Assembly: GCA_011800155.1 (NCBI GenBank)
Contig: CM022371.1
Location: 248,001-312,000, forward strand
DNA length: 64,000 nucleotides
Direction: 5' to 3'
DNA from: Flammulina velutipes
Taxonomy: Eukaryota; Basidiomycota; Agaricomycetes; Agaricales; Physalacriaceae
In this document: positions 1-13,751 of the stretch, one piece after another
Layout: the number at the start of each line of letters is the position of its first letter
How positions within the stretch are numbered: the stretch's first letter is position 1
Program-made: the position numbers and the translations under genes
Notes under the pieces: model-generated
The model's database searches: none
What the model saw: the letters and a program-made list of their open reading frames with translations, nothing else
What the model was told of the DNA's origin: nothing

Positions 1-2892
<2,892 letters not shown>

Positions 2893-3275
2893 TCGCATTG
2901 GACGGAAACTATTTGCTTGCATATCCTCACATGTAATTATTTCTTCATAGGGCTGCTTATATCCAGTAATAATACCATTCCAGACGAAAACGAGTGTCGT
3001 TTCTTTCTTTTCTTTTGGGTAAGTGGTGTTGGGATTTGAAGTTGACGAAATGTAATCAAACTATCAATGTTGTATCCACGTTATCAAACGCCTCGACAAG
3101 GTGCTATCCTCAGTGTTAGAATACCAACGCCATCCGTTCGCGTTAGCACAATGATTATACGATTACATAGACACGTTCGAGCAGGGACAGATGAACAAGG
3201 GACGATGCCAGAACGGGCCGGGGGGCGATCAATCTCACTTGTGCACGTCCACTGTCTTTCATCCCTCCCTCTACC
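2893..3275. other. Intergenic region between GMC and BTB genes
   Basis: I see no gene here. A CT-rich tract just before 3276 is of the type that precedes fungal start codons. Confidence 0.5.
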
Positions 3276-5206
3276 ATGCAGCGGCTCGGCGAAGAAAAGT
3301 TTAGCTCGTCACCTCTAGTCTACAGCTCGACGTTTTCTATCTCATCGCATGTTCTCAAAGGCCGAACCGGGATAGTAACTAGCGATCGATCGGGACTAGG
3401 ATGGTCTTTTCGACTTGTCAAATCCTCAACGTCGACGGAGAGTAGTAAAAACGGTGGAAATGGCTCATGGGACGGCCGTAAAAGCGTTAACGTGCCCACG
3501 GACAGCCGAGACTCTCCCGTGGCGCCGTCTAAGCCACCTCCACCTCCGGCTCGTCCAAGTTCTAGTCCTGATACCGTCGTACGCAGTCCACGACTTTTAC
3601 GACATTATGTTTTCGCTCATTTCCAAATTCAGGGAAAGGCTCGTGTAACTCTTTGCATGGAGCCCTGGGTCGTTTTACTTTCAAATTGCATGACCATCCG
3701 CAAGATTACATGTGAAATCAACAGCAACTCACGGGTTGTGAGCCTCTTGACGAAGGAATCTCTTCCATTATCATCTATCCATCGAACTAGGTACATTCAA
3801 ATACGATTTACCGCCACAAGAAATTAACACCAGTTATCTCATCTTATACACAACCATCGAGCTCTTCCAAAATGCCGAATCGTCGCCTAAGGATATCCGC
3901 AGCCTCGCCGTCAGCACGATCTCTGACTCGATAGAATCTGGAGAGTCGCCGGATGTCAAGTTCGTTCTATATACCAAGCGCTCCCGTCCGCATGGCGCTA
4001 GTAGCCCCAAGGCTGTCTTTGCTATGTCTTCTGTTCTATACGCTTACGGATGCAATGACCTGAACCTTTTTTGTGAGTACTTTAATGTGACTGTACATTT
4101 ATTTTGACTCGAACTAACTGATGCCTCATTCCAGTCACCGCAGGAGGCTTCAAATGTTCAGAAGTTGTTGCTGTCGATTTGTATCATCCTACATCGGAAG
4201 ACAAACGAACAAATGACTACGAGTACGATTCTGACAGCGACCTAGAGGATGAGGATGAGTTAGTATCATTATATTGCTTGGTTTCAGATATTCATGTATT
4301 TCACAGATCTTCCTTACCTATCAGCGATTTCCCCCCTTCAAACGAGGTAAACGGCGATCGCAAGCATCCTCAGGCTGAGGAAAGTAATAAAGATGGAGAC
4401 AGTACTAGTACCAACTCACTGACAGTGCTCGAGAGACTCAAGTGCGTTCATCGCCCAACACACCCATTGTGATCTCTTATAAGTAGAATTACAGGACAAT
4501 TGAAGCCGAGGAAAATATCAAGTTTCTAAGGACCGGCCGGATCGTTTTCATACGAGATACAGCGTACAAAACGTGAGTGGGTGGCTTTTTGAGGTGGCAA
4601 TGGTTGATGATATTGCAATACAGATGGAAGGCCCTTGTCAAGTACATCTACTTCGACGAGATTCAATTTAATCAACTCTTATCGTCGTATCCTCCGAAAT
4701 CTTGCGCATCAGGATGTTCCCCGAAATCAATGTACCGTGTCGCAGACAAGGCGAGTCCTTCCTAGAGCTAAGATTTCAGACGGATGTTGAATATGGTCAT
4801 AGTTTGGAATCTTGCCTCTGCAAAAGCTGGCGCTGAAGAGCATTAAGTCGCAGTTGAGCACTACGAATATCGGTAGAGAGGTGTTTTCTCGGTTCACGTC
4901 ATGGTAGGTTTGATATTTCTTGCCAAGTTTGATCTTTGACAAATCCTTCCCCGAGGAAGGTATCCAGAAGTCGCGGAAATTGAAGTAGCCTTTGTCCTAG
5001 AGAACTATTCCTCCGGGGAAGTTCGACAATCCGTCATGCAAGCTGTGGAAAACATTGGGACGGGAGATTATGCCCACGCTGTGCATGCTCTGAAGAAGAT
5101 CCTTAATGGACTACAAGCTATACCTACTCCTCCTAGCATATCTGTCCCCCCAAAACCAAGACCAAAACCAACGGCAACGCCAGTGCCAATTGGCCAAAAT
5201 CAGTAG
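3276..5206 (+). CDS. BTB/POZ-domain protein, basidiomycete type
   Basis: The product resembles the large basidiomycete family with a MATH-like N-terminal part and a C-terminal BTB/POZ domain. Such proteins usually act as scaffolds, for example as Cullin-3 substrate adaptors. Supporting segments are FVLYTKRSRPHGASSPKAVF (about 3960-4020), an acidic linker DYEYDSDSDLEDEDE (about 4215-4258), and the BTB core RIVFIRDTAYKTWKALVKYI (about 4540-4645) with YRVADKFGILPLQKLALKSI across the intron near 4750-4805. The tail ends in a proline-rich segment. Introns near 3583-3635, 3709-3790, 4073-4134 and others join in phase. The start at 3276 follows a CT-rich leader, and the N-terminal exon is the least certain part. 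The partner and target are unknown. Confidence 0.6.
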
Positions 5207-6092
5207 TACTTAGGTGTTTACATGACTAATGTTAAAAATGATGGGAGAACATCTGAGATTTTCATGTTCAACAGTTTGACATTGGTCTGCATGAGATGAC
5301 TGGATGACTTCCCGTAGGATTTGGAAGAGCGTAACCTAGCATAACCTGCACTAGATTTTGTATCTCCGCTGATGGGTACATTTGCTCGCGCCTCGTTCTA
5401 AACCGTAGGCCGTCGAACATATAATAATTCCATGATATTGTAAACACAAGTCGTGTGCTCTGCTGCCGAATTGGGATAAGTGACAAAGGTTTGTAGTGAG
5501 CGATAGCAAGCCATTTCAGAAATCACGTCGCAAAATGGGGACATTATATCACGCACTTTACTTCATTTTCCAGTTGCCTACTATCCCATGGGTCGGGAAC
5601 GACCAGAAGACTACGGGCCACACATATTCCTACTCGGGGATAGATCCAAATGCGTACTATTGCCGGTCATAATCGTCAAGAACGCTCTACAAAGGGGGGT
5701 GGGGGGCCTCTGTAGATTCTGCATTCAGGGTGGATTATAAACGCGCCTCAGCGCATGGGTCGACCGGAATGGGACGTCGGCATTGCGGCTGATGAACGTT
5801 ATGAACAAGAAATGCGTTCTAAATGTACCATACGGGCTACGGGAAGTCATCCACTACTCTGACAGTCAGACTTCAGTCGAACTTGAATTTCAAAGCGCGT
5901 GCCGAATGAAGCCGATCAAAACAAAGAGAACACGGACACGTGCCACATTACTGCTTTCCTTCGCTCCTTCATTGTCCGTGCTATTGTCGCAGGGTATTGC
6001 GCCCGACCATTGTAACACTGTTATATAAGCCTACTGTGCCCATCATGCTGCTCTACGCTTTTCTCCTACCCACCGCCAGTATTCCTACAGAA
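5207..6092. other. Intergenic region upstream of the FunK1 gene
   Basis: No convincing gene. Minus-strand open frames near 5268-5486 have no recognisable content. The right end holds the probable promoter of the kinase gene. Confidence 0.45.
6022..6028 (+). promoter_or_regulatory. Probable TATA box of the FunK1 gene
   Basis: TATATAA lies about 65 bp upstream of the ATG at 6093. It argues against the in-frame ATG at 5940 (upstream of the box) and makes the one at 6045 unlikely, because transcription would start close to it. Confidence 0.45.
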
Positions 6093-8863
6093 ATGGCAGC
6101 TCCCCGTCGTTCAAGACGACTGGTTCCTAAGGATGTCCCAGCCGAGCCTGTCTTTTACGGGCCACCACCACCGCCTCCGCGCTCCATCGACGCTCGCTCG
6201 CATACCCAGCGCGTCCTCGACTCGCAAGGATTGAGTGGAACACCCAATCAGCACCGCGGTTCCGCATCTCGCGCCAAGTTCGCGGACGGTCAGCAAAAGG
6301 ACATGATAAAGTACTTCCGGAGGATGTACATCAAGGACATTGAAGAAGATCTGGAGAACTCGCGTGTCTTCATGCACTTTGACGACTACCTCCACGTCGT
6401 TCTGAATGTTCCCCGGGAGTGGGAGACGTTGATGGAATACTCTTCTCTGGTGGACAAAGTCATGGCCGACTCAGGTGTCCAGCTCCTTATGAAAAGCTAC
6501 CTCGAGTTGTGCGGCGTGACAGGAGACATCGAGTCGCGGCTCTATAACGCTCGCGCCAACCTCTACAACAAGGCGCTCAGCATCCTCGACGTTGAGGATC
6601 CAGACTACAAGGACGAATCTCTTCGGTTTATGACCTTGGACCCTAAGCGCCTCACTCACGGCGTATTTGGCGCTGGAGTCAGTCCAGACCTCATCGCACT
6701 GTTCGCGTCGTTGTTGGGATATCATTCACACGAGGACGTCAAAAATGCCGTGATCGGTGCTGCGAGCGTTCCGCACTTGGAAGAGATCAAGGATACGGGC
6801 AAAGCGCTTTTCGATGGCCGTGGATGCCCTCGAATCCTCAAAGGAGGTGAGTATCATTCTTGTCGGTTGGAATTCCACTGACGATATTTTGTATCTAGGC
6901 AAGGCAGACGGCGTCGATCCCATGGAAGGTCAACCTACGGTGCGACAACAGGCGACACCTACCAAGGAATCCCCTCGTCCCGTGGACCTGAACTTTTACT
7001 TGTCACCCCGCAGAGAGGATGACTCGGAGGACGAGGACGAGGCAGATGACTCTGGTACATACGGCACTGGGTCCAAAAGGAAACGATCCGCTCGCTCGAA
7101 GGGGCCGACTAGAAGCAAGGCGCCTCGCACGACTAGCAAGCAGGTCACCGCTCGCTCCACCCAACCTGTCGCCGACGATGACTTATTTCAATCTAACAAA
7201 CTTCATGACGTTCACGTGCAGTGCGGAAGCTATGCCCTGGAGGTCAATTCCCTCACCATCCTTCGTTCCCATCTCATCATGAGCCTCGCCGATCGAGAGT
7301 GCTTTCAGATGAAGCTCTACGACGACGCTGCGATCATCGACTCCTCTGCAGTCGACATGGCCACTGTCGCGGGCCAACGTCAGTTTGTGATCATGCTCGT
7401 TGGCCTCCGGAGACTGTCGCCAGAGGATCGCGGGTTTCGCGATATCGTGAAAGGCGCAGATCAGTTGCGCAAGCGATGGGCGTTCTTGGAGAGACAACTG
7501 AAGCAGAATGGGACGCTCTCGAATGAAGAGATGCATTGGCGGAATATCTTGTGGGATCTTCAGCTGGTGACAAAGATGGAGGAGTACAAAATGCTCGATA
7601 TTGTTTACCGCCAAGCTGGGATCGTTGGTCGTCTCTCCCTTGTCATCCGCGCGGTCCACGCCAAAGACCCTTCCAAGGTTGTCATCATCAAATCGACACG
7701 GCCGAGTCCCACGCGCGTCTCCGAGTTCAATATGGTCAAGTCGGCCAGAGAGGCAGCGAAGAAGAATGGCGGAGACGAGCACTGGGTTCTCAAGCATCTT
7801 CCCGTCTTTATTTACACCGAAGACGTGCCTGTCAAAACCGGCGCGCTGAAGGATCGCCTCCAGGCTTTTTTGAATGGGAGCGTGTACGTTCACGGCCGAT
7901 CACTGCCATATGAGACACGCATTCTCCGGATCGACATCCAAGAGGAACTCTTCAATATCGACACTCTACGCGATGCTCAGGATATTGCCCAAGTGTTCGT
8001 CGACATCCTCCAATGTGAGCTTTTTGTTTTGCATTCTTTGTTGCTCTAGTTAATTCATTCTCCCAGGTCACAAATGGCTCTATGACCATCCGAAAATCCT
8101 CCATCGCGATATCAGCATGAGCAACATCATGTACCGGCGTGTCCAAGTTGGGGCACTCACCACCGTCCGCGGAGTCCTCAACGACATGGACCTGTCATCA
8201 TACCGCCGCGATCTCGATGCACGCACAGCCACGTCTTTGCATCGCACTGGCACTCCACCGTTCATGGCGCACGAGCTTCTTGACCCAGAAGGCGATGTCA
8301 AGCATCTTTATCGTCACGATCTCGAGTCGCTATTTTGTGTTATGCTGGTTCTTGTTAGTCGACATCGCCTTCCGATTGGTCCACTCCTTCCTCCCGCTAC
8401 ACCGCCTCAGCCGCCTCCAAGGTGTATCCTTGATCTTCCCCACTCCGTCGCGCCGTTCAATGCTTGGTTCGATGGTGATGCTTCCTGGAGTACACTCTAT
8501 GACATAAAGACGAACTTGTTCAACCGATCGAAAAAGCCAGAGACTGCTCCGCACAAGAAGGTACACGAGACTTTCCGCGGCTTTGCGGTCTGGATCAAAC
8601 GCCTCTGGAAGCTTTTCAAACAGGGCTTCTCCGCCAGGGATGACTATAATGACGGTCTGGAGTCCTCCGATGCCGAGACAGTGCCCCGTCCTGCCGCAGG
8701 TTTTATCCAACCTCGCGCCATCATACCGCGTCGTGTACCCGCTACCTTCGATGATGAGACCCTCAACGATCATATTACCTATGACTCTTTCTTGGATGTG
8801 ATGTATTCCTTCAATGGTGTTCAGCTAACTTTGACATACGGCCTGCAGGAGCGTAGTGATTAG
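6093..8863 (+). CDS. FunK1-type protein kinase
   Basis: This encodes a large (about 880 residues) fungal-specific FunK1 kinase, a family greatly expanded in mushroom fungi whose targets are mostly unknown. The N-terminal half holds a helical region and an acidic/basic linker (DDSEDEDEADD, then KRKRSARSKG, about 7017-7110). The kinase core shows the catalytic loop LHRDISMSNIMY (about 8097-8135). A DMD triplet (NDMDLSS, about 8183) sits where DFG is usual. The activation-segment motif TGTPPFMAHELL follows (about 8245-8282). Two introns, 6847-6898 and 8015-8066, have clean GT..AG ends and restore the frame. The N-terminal region around 7180-7500 is typical of the FunK1 family. The open frame is undamaged. 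Start 6093 is chosen from the TATA box position and the sequence that follows. Confidence 0.85.
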
Positions 8864-9651
8864 TCATACTTTCTCTTTCGTTCTACTTTTTTCTTTCATC
8901 CATTATCCACTAGTTATGATTGCCATGTACGTGATGACAGCCTGAATAAAACATTGTTCCATGACGAAGAATTATGCCAACACATAAGCAAACCAACCAT
9001 TACCTAGATTCGTCTACAGCTACTACTTATAAGACGCTGACTAGTAGGAAACGCGCCGGCCTTACCTTACAAGGTCAAAGCCTTACAGACCGCGCCCCAG
9101 TGACACTTCTGTGTTTGAAGATAGACGACAGATCGTGCTTCACTTACTTACACGGGGAAAGCAATGAAAAGGCAATAACACATTACAATTGAAATTCAAA
9201 TCAGTACAACAACACCGCAAATAGCGTATACAACAATAAGTTAAGACAGGAACGATAGTCAAGATAGCACAAATGATAACGAAAGCGTACAAAACAAAAG
9301 AACGAGAATATAAGATATAATGTGAGATACCGATTGAACACCGTTCAGTAATCGTAGTACGACGTGTCCTCTGGAAGCGGCAACACATCGTAGGCGGAAG
9401 CCCAAACACCCTGCCATTCCTCTTGTTGTAAGTCCACAGTCCTATTGCAAAAGCCAATCAGCGCGTGGAAAGATCATCAGGGAAAAGTAAACACACCGTC
9501 GACACATATTTCGGGTATACAAATTCAGTTGGGGCTTGAAGCGAAGTGTTCGAAGTCGACGCGATAGACGGCTCTGAGTAGCCAACGGGAGGTGATGTCT
9601 GAACTTCGTGGTACGCGTAATTCTGACAGACAATGATCCAACGCGCGCCTC

Positions 9652-10065
9652 TCAGGCTGACGTAGCCTTTCGTGACCTCGGTCGCTTCTGCATGGCGACT
9701 CTCTCCATGTTGTTCTCGTCCTCCACATCTCTAGCCCTCTTCGTTCCCTTCTCCTTCTTGCTCGAGATAGGCTGAAACCTGTAGTTGGGGGATGTCGTGA
9801 ACGGCCTCGAGCTCCGCTTTCTTCTGCAGGATCATGTCTAGCAAACGAAGATCGGCTTTGACTGCTATGGTTAGGGAGAAAAGCACGGCACCGCTAAGGT
9901 GTAGACTCTTCTGATTGCTGTACGTCGAGACGACCATCCGCATTTCCATGAATGATTTGGAGGGCGAGGCGGTTTGCCAGTTTTCTTTGATTTTGGTACA
10001 TAATGAATGACAGCCAAAAGGGAAGGCATGTCGTGGAGTTGAGTTGCGGGCGTAGCAGAGGTCAT
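9652..10065 (-). CDS. Possible small hypothetical gene with basic C-terminus
   Basis: On the minus strand an ATG at 10065 opens a short frame beginning MTSATPATQLHDMPSLLAV. Further down, another frame reads through SSKKEKGTKRARDVEDENN and MQKRPRSRKATSA to a stop at 9652. That composition resembles a nuclear protein tail with basic clusters. Introns would be needed to join the parts, and I could not find a unique splice model. No family is recognised. It may equally be chance coding-like sequence. Confidence 0.2.
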
Positions 10066-11663
10066 CTTCTACGCATGGAGTGGCGATTGTTGGGGGTGTA
10101 AAGGAGAGAATTCAATGCGCAGAAGGCTTTGATCGATCGGTGATTCGGTGATGCGAAATGTTCATACACTTGAGACGACTGAGCAGCGAGTATTAGTGAG
10201 CGCTAGTGAGTACCGACAGGAAATCCCCCTGCAATTACCGTCAGCACAACACAATGACCAGTGAGAGGCATAGACTGACAGCTCACGTCTCCCTGGTACG
10301 TTGGCAGGTTCCGCCACCGGTCTACCGTACACCTTTGTCTCGAAAATGTAAATGTGTCATAGACTTGAAGAAAAAGAACATCTGGCAGCAACATTGATCA
10401 GTGATAGTGGAATTTACAGTATGACAGAATATTACATGATTCACGACCAGCCCTTCAGAGGCGTTTTCGGGGATTCGTTGATAGCGGAGTCGCATTTAAC
10501 CTCGCCACAAGAAGTCTTTCTTCAAGACGACTCGCCGCTCGGGTTCAAAAAAGCGGTGAACCTTCACTGGATATCTAGTGATCTAACTACATCAGCGATG
10601 GGGGGGGGGGGTGTATACAGGGCAACAGATCCTTCCTTTGATCAAATTTGGTACTCGATGAGGAACATATGCATATATGGGTCTCCCGGAGAGTGTGACT
10701 GTTGTATTAGATGGAGGCTTTCGCGTCGTCCCTCGGCAAAGACCCTATTTGTCTACAAGGAAGAGTTGTTTCCCAATGCAAGAACCTTCCTGTGTTCGCC
10801 TGTACCACTGTGAGCGTTAGATTAGGATGCACACCAAATACTGGCCAAAACAGTCCATTCATACCAGAATGATAGCACGTCCTGTACCATAGTCGTCTGT
10901 CGATCTCTAGGGAACCTATCCATCGACTACATATTACAGTCTCTTCCTGAATAGAACGTTTAGCACAACTTCTTCGTTGTTTACGCGAATTGCTCCGAAC
11001 GTAGACCTTTATCTTTTCCTGCCAGACTATCAGTGTCACACACTCTACACTTGACCACCACCCACCAAGTAATCAGCTAAGGAGTCGGGGTAGCGTTCGT
11101 CGATGTGGACCTCATGCAAGGTGCGTTCGGGTCTGATGGACAACACCATCGATCAACTCGGAGGCGGTGTCCATTTACAACGACGCTGCCAACGATGTAT
11201 CCTAAGTGCTCGACTACAAGTCAGTGATTCCCGTCATTGTCACTGCCACGCTATTGAAATACAACGACTGACGGTGGCGGGAGTCAAGGTGATTGGAGTC
11301 GGGTTGATGTTCCCACGGTACCTTGTCCTGCCTGAATGGCACATTTACCTTCGTTAACATGTTACGTGATTCATATGCTTAACCAAGTCGAAGTGTGTAA
11401 GACTAGGTTGGATATCTTGAATCCGCTAAGTGTTCCTATGTCTAAATTTTAGAATCTGCGCTGACGGTGATGTTTTCCAAGTATGTCTAGTATCAGTAAT
11501 ATTGGATAGATCTAATCCCATGCATCGGCATAAACCAAGATTCAATCGGATATCAGATCCCTGACGTTGTCTGCTATATCCGGATAGTTACTGGATTTTA
11601 GGTAGGTAGGTAGGTAGAGAGTGATGGTGTTTCCTAGCAGAGCCTTCACCCGAAGGTTCCCGC

Positions 11664-11670
11664 TATAAAA
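11664..11670 (+). promoter_or_regulatory. TATA-like box of the metallophosphatase gene
   Basis: TATAAAA lies 26 bp upstream of the ATG at 11696. The spacing is tight and implies a very short leader, or start sites spread downstream. Confidence 0.35.
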
Positions 11671-11695
11671 CATTCACTATCGGTAGAAACTTAGA

Positions 11696-12949
11696 ATGCC
11701 TCCGCCTCTATATCACTTGACACTGTTAGCATTGGCCGCATTTCTGTACGCCGCTCCAACGAGAATCCCGGGCAAACCCAAACCTTTCGAACGACACATA
11801 ATTGCAGTAGGCGACCTACACGGCGACTTTGATAGTTTCTATAAAGTCCTCCGATTTTCGGAGGTTCTCAACGCCGAAGATGAATGGTCTGGTAAAGTCG
11901 ATGTCTTTGTGCAGACGGGAGATATTATTGACAGGTAGTATTATTGTAGTTCTTCTAATGCTTTGGCATCTGACATAGCATTTGTCGCAGAGGCCCAGAA
12001 ATTATCGACATTTATAAGATGATGGACGCGATACGTGAGGAAGCCCACTCCGAGGGTGGCGCCGTGATAAGTCTCTTGGGCAACCATGAATGGATGAATA
12101 CAATTGGCGACTGGAGGGACGTTCATGATCATGAACGCACGAAAATGTTCTCCTCTGACGACGATCGTTTCGAAACGCTAACCACTGGATTTATTGGAAA
12201 ATCATGGAAAGAAAACTACGTAACTGCGTCACGTCTACCTCTCCATCCATTTCTCGGACCGCCGAACGCACCGTACCCATCCAACTCTTCCGTCGACGAC
12301 AGTGAACTTTCCCACTCTGCCCTGTCATTCGTACATGGTGGTTTGTCGCCGACTTACTCTCGCTTGACGCCATTTCCAACGGCCATCAACGAGATTGCCG
12401 CATCACTACTGCATAGGCTTCAGACCCGAAATCCTCTCCCCGAGCCATATCCGCCTGCCTTGAAGTATACCGGCCTCCCAAAAAATACCCCGACCGAGGA
12501 AAAAGAGCTATTGTCTTTAAACGGTCCGGTGTGGTATCGTACTTGGGCAAATGGTCTTGAGGATAAGATCTGTAAAGAAATCGAAGGTGTCTTTCGAAAA
12601 ACTGGAACCCGCAGGATGATTATGGGCCATACACGCTTTGATAGTATAATTTCTCGTTGCGGCGGTAGGATTGTCATCATTGACACTGGTAAGTACCATA
12701 TACTTCTCATTGACACTGTTGTATTTTAATGTCAAGCCAGGTATATCTGAGGCCTATAGATCCGACGGAGGGACCCTTTCGGCTCTATCGATACGCTACA
12801 CGCTGACACCCGTTGGATACAATGCAAACGACCCCGACTTACAAGTATGGTCTGAGCGGGAAGTGATAAAAGCCCTCTATGAGGACGAGGACAAAAACGA
12901 GATATTAGTGAACGAGACTCGACGCGTAGTTGGCGACTTTGCGACATAG
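11696..12949 (+). CDS. Secreted/ER Shelphs-like calcineurin-type metallophosphatase
   Basis: The product is a metallophosphoesterase resembling the Shewanella-like (Shelphs) phosphatase group. It has a hydrophobic N-terminal signal segment (about residues 1-20). The motifs of a binuclear-metal phosphatase appear in order: GDLHGD (about 11812), GDIIDRGP (across the first intron), GNHEWMN (about 12080), VHGGLSP (about 12332) and MGHTRFD (about 12622). Three exons are well supported: 11696-11934, 11991-12688 and 12741-12949, with introns of 56 and 52 bp that join in phase. Length (about 380 residues) suits a single catalytic domain. All metal-binding residues look present, so it is probably active. 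The substrate is not predictable. It is convergent with CBP80 across a region without convincing genes. Confidence 0.85.
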
Positions 12950-13751
12950 CAATAACCATTATACCCTTGCTGGACAAGGGATCTGTCTACCCTTTAATTG
13001 GCACAAACTTCGTTGTAGATTGTGCATAGCTACAAGCAAATCAGACTGCTTTCCTTTTATGTCGTTCAATTGAGTTTCGCGGTGGCGCATTTCTGACACC
13101 TCAACGGGAACACAACTTCATGTTGCAGTGACAGTATTCTATTTCGAAAGGTCACAGTGGCACTGTACTTGACACTCCCAAGCCCATTTGCTTCAAGAAA
13201 TCTCAAGCAGATATGTGGCGCCAATACTGTTGCGGTGCCTCATTTCGGCAGTGCGCACGAAGGTGTACGCGTGATATCGACCAGCTACTACCGATAAAAA
13301 TGCAAAGTACGACGTCCAGCAAGGGTTACGCCGATAGTTCTCCTGTTGGATTGTTGGCATTACTGTAGAGTAAACTGAATTTTATCCAAGACTTCAAGTT
13401 GCCGCTATCGATAAACGTACTGCATCGAAGTCTCCCAGCCATCAGCACCTTGCTGTCATGAACACCTATCAGGTTCAAAGAGCGCCGAAGAAGGAAAAGA
13501 GAAAGGAACCTAGGAGCGATCGAAAGACAAGTGCTCCCACGTCGCCTCCAGCCCCCACACCATTGTCGTCACCCGCTCCGATAGATACATACGGTCACCT
13601 ATCATCGGACGGCTGCACGGACTTCGTAGCCTTTCTTGGGAATGTCGCCGACGAGCCAGATGAAGCCATTAGCGCCAGTGACCAGGATGGTAGAGTTCAC
13701 ATCACGACATACAGCAACCCAAACACCCTAAATACAACTTCATCTCACATC
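12950..13751. other. Region between the convergent metallophosphatase and CBP80 genes
   Basis: A plus-strand frame (13458-13901) starts MNTYQVQRAPKKEKRKEPR and is proline- and charge-rich. Its last third runs antisense to the CBP80 3' exon and is a shadow of it. The first 280 bp could be a small gene or exon, but I recognise no family. Confidence 0.35.

Larger units (their letters stand above)
8864..11695. other. 2.8 kb stretch without a convincing gene
   Basis: Only short open frames without family signatures are present, apart from a possible small minus-strand gene listed separately. Low-complexity features include a run of 12 G at 10600-10611 and a (TAGG)n tract near 11599-11616. The frame at 10352-10813 runs through the poly-G tract (four glycines) and looks spurious. 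Confidence 0.4.

Noticed and set aside
7183..7893. Long minus-strand frame (236 residues) opposite the FunK1 gene
   Set aside because: It is antisense to an exon with clear FunK1 coding, so it is a shadow frame.
10352..10813. A 153-residue open frame as a gene
   Set aside because: It reads through a 12-G run, has no family signature and no supporting start or splice context.
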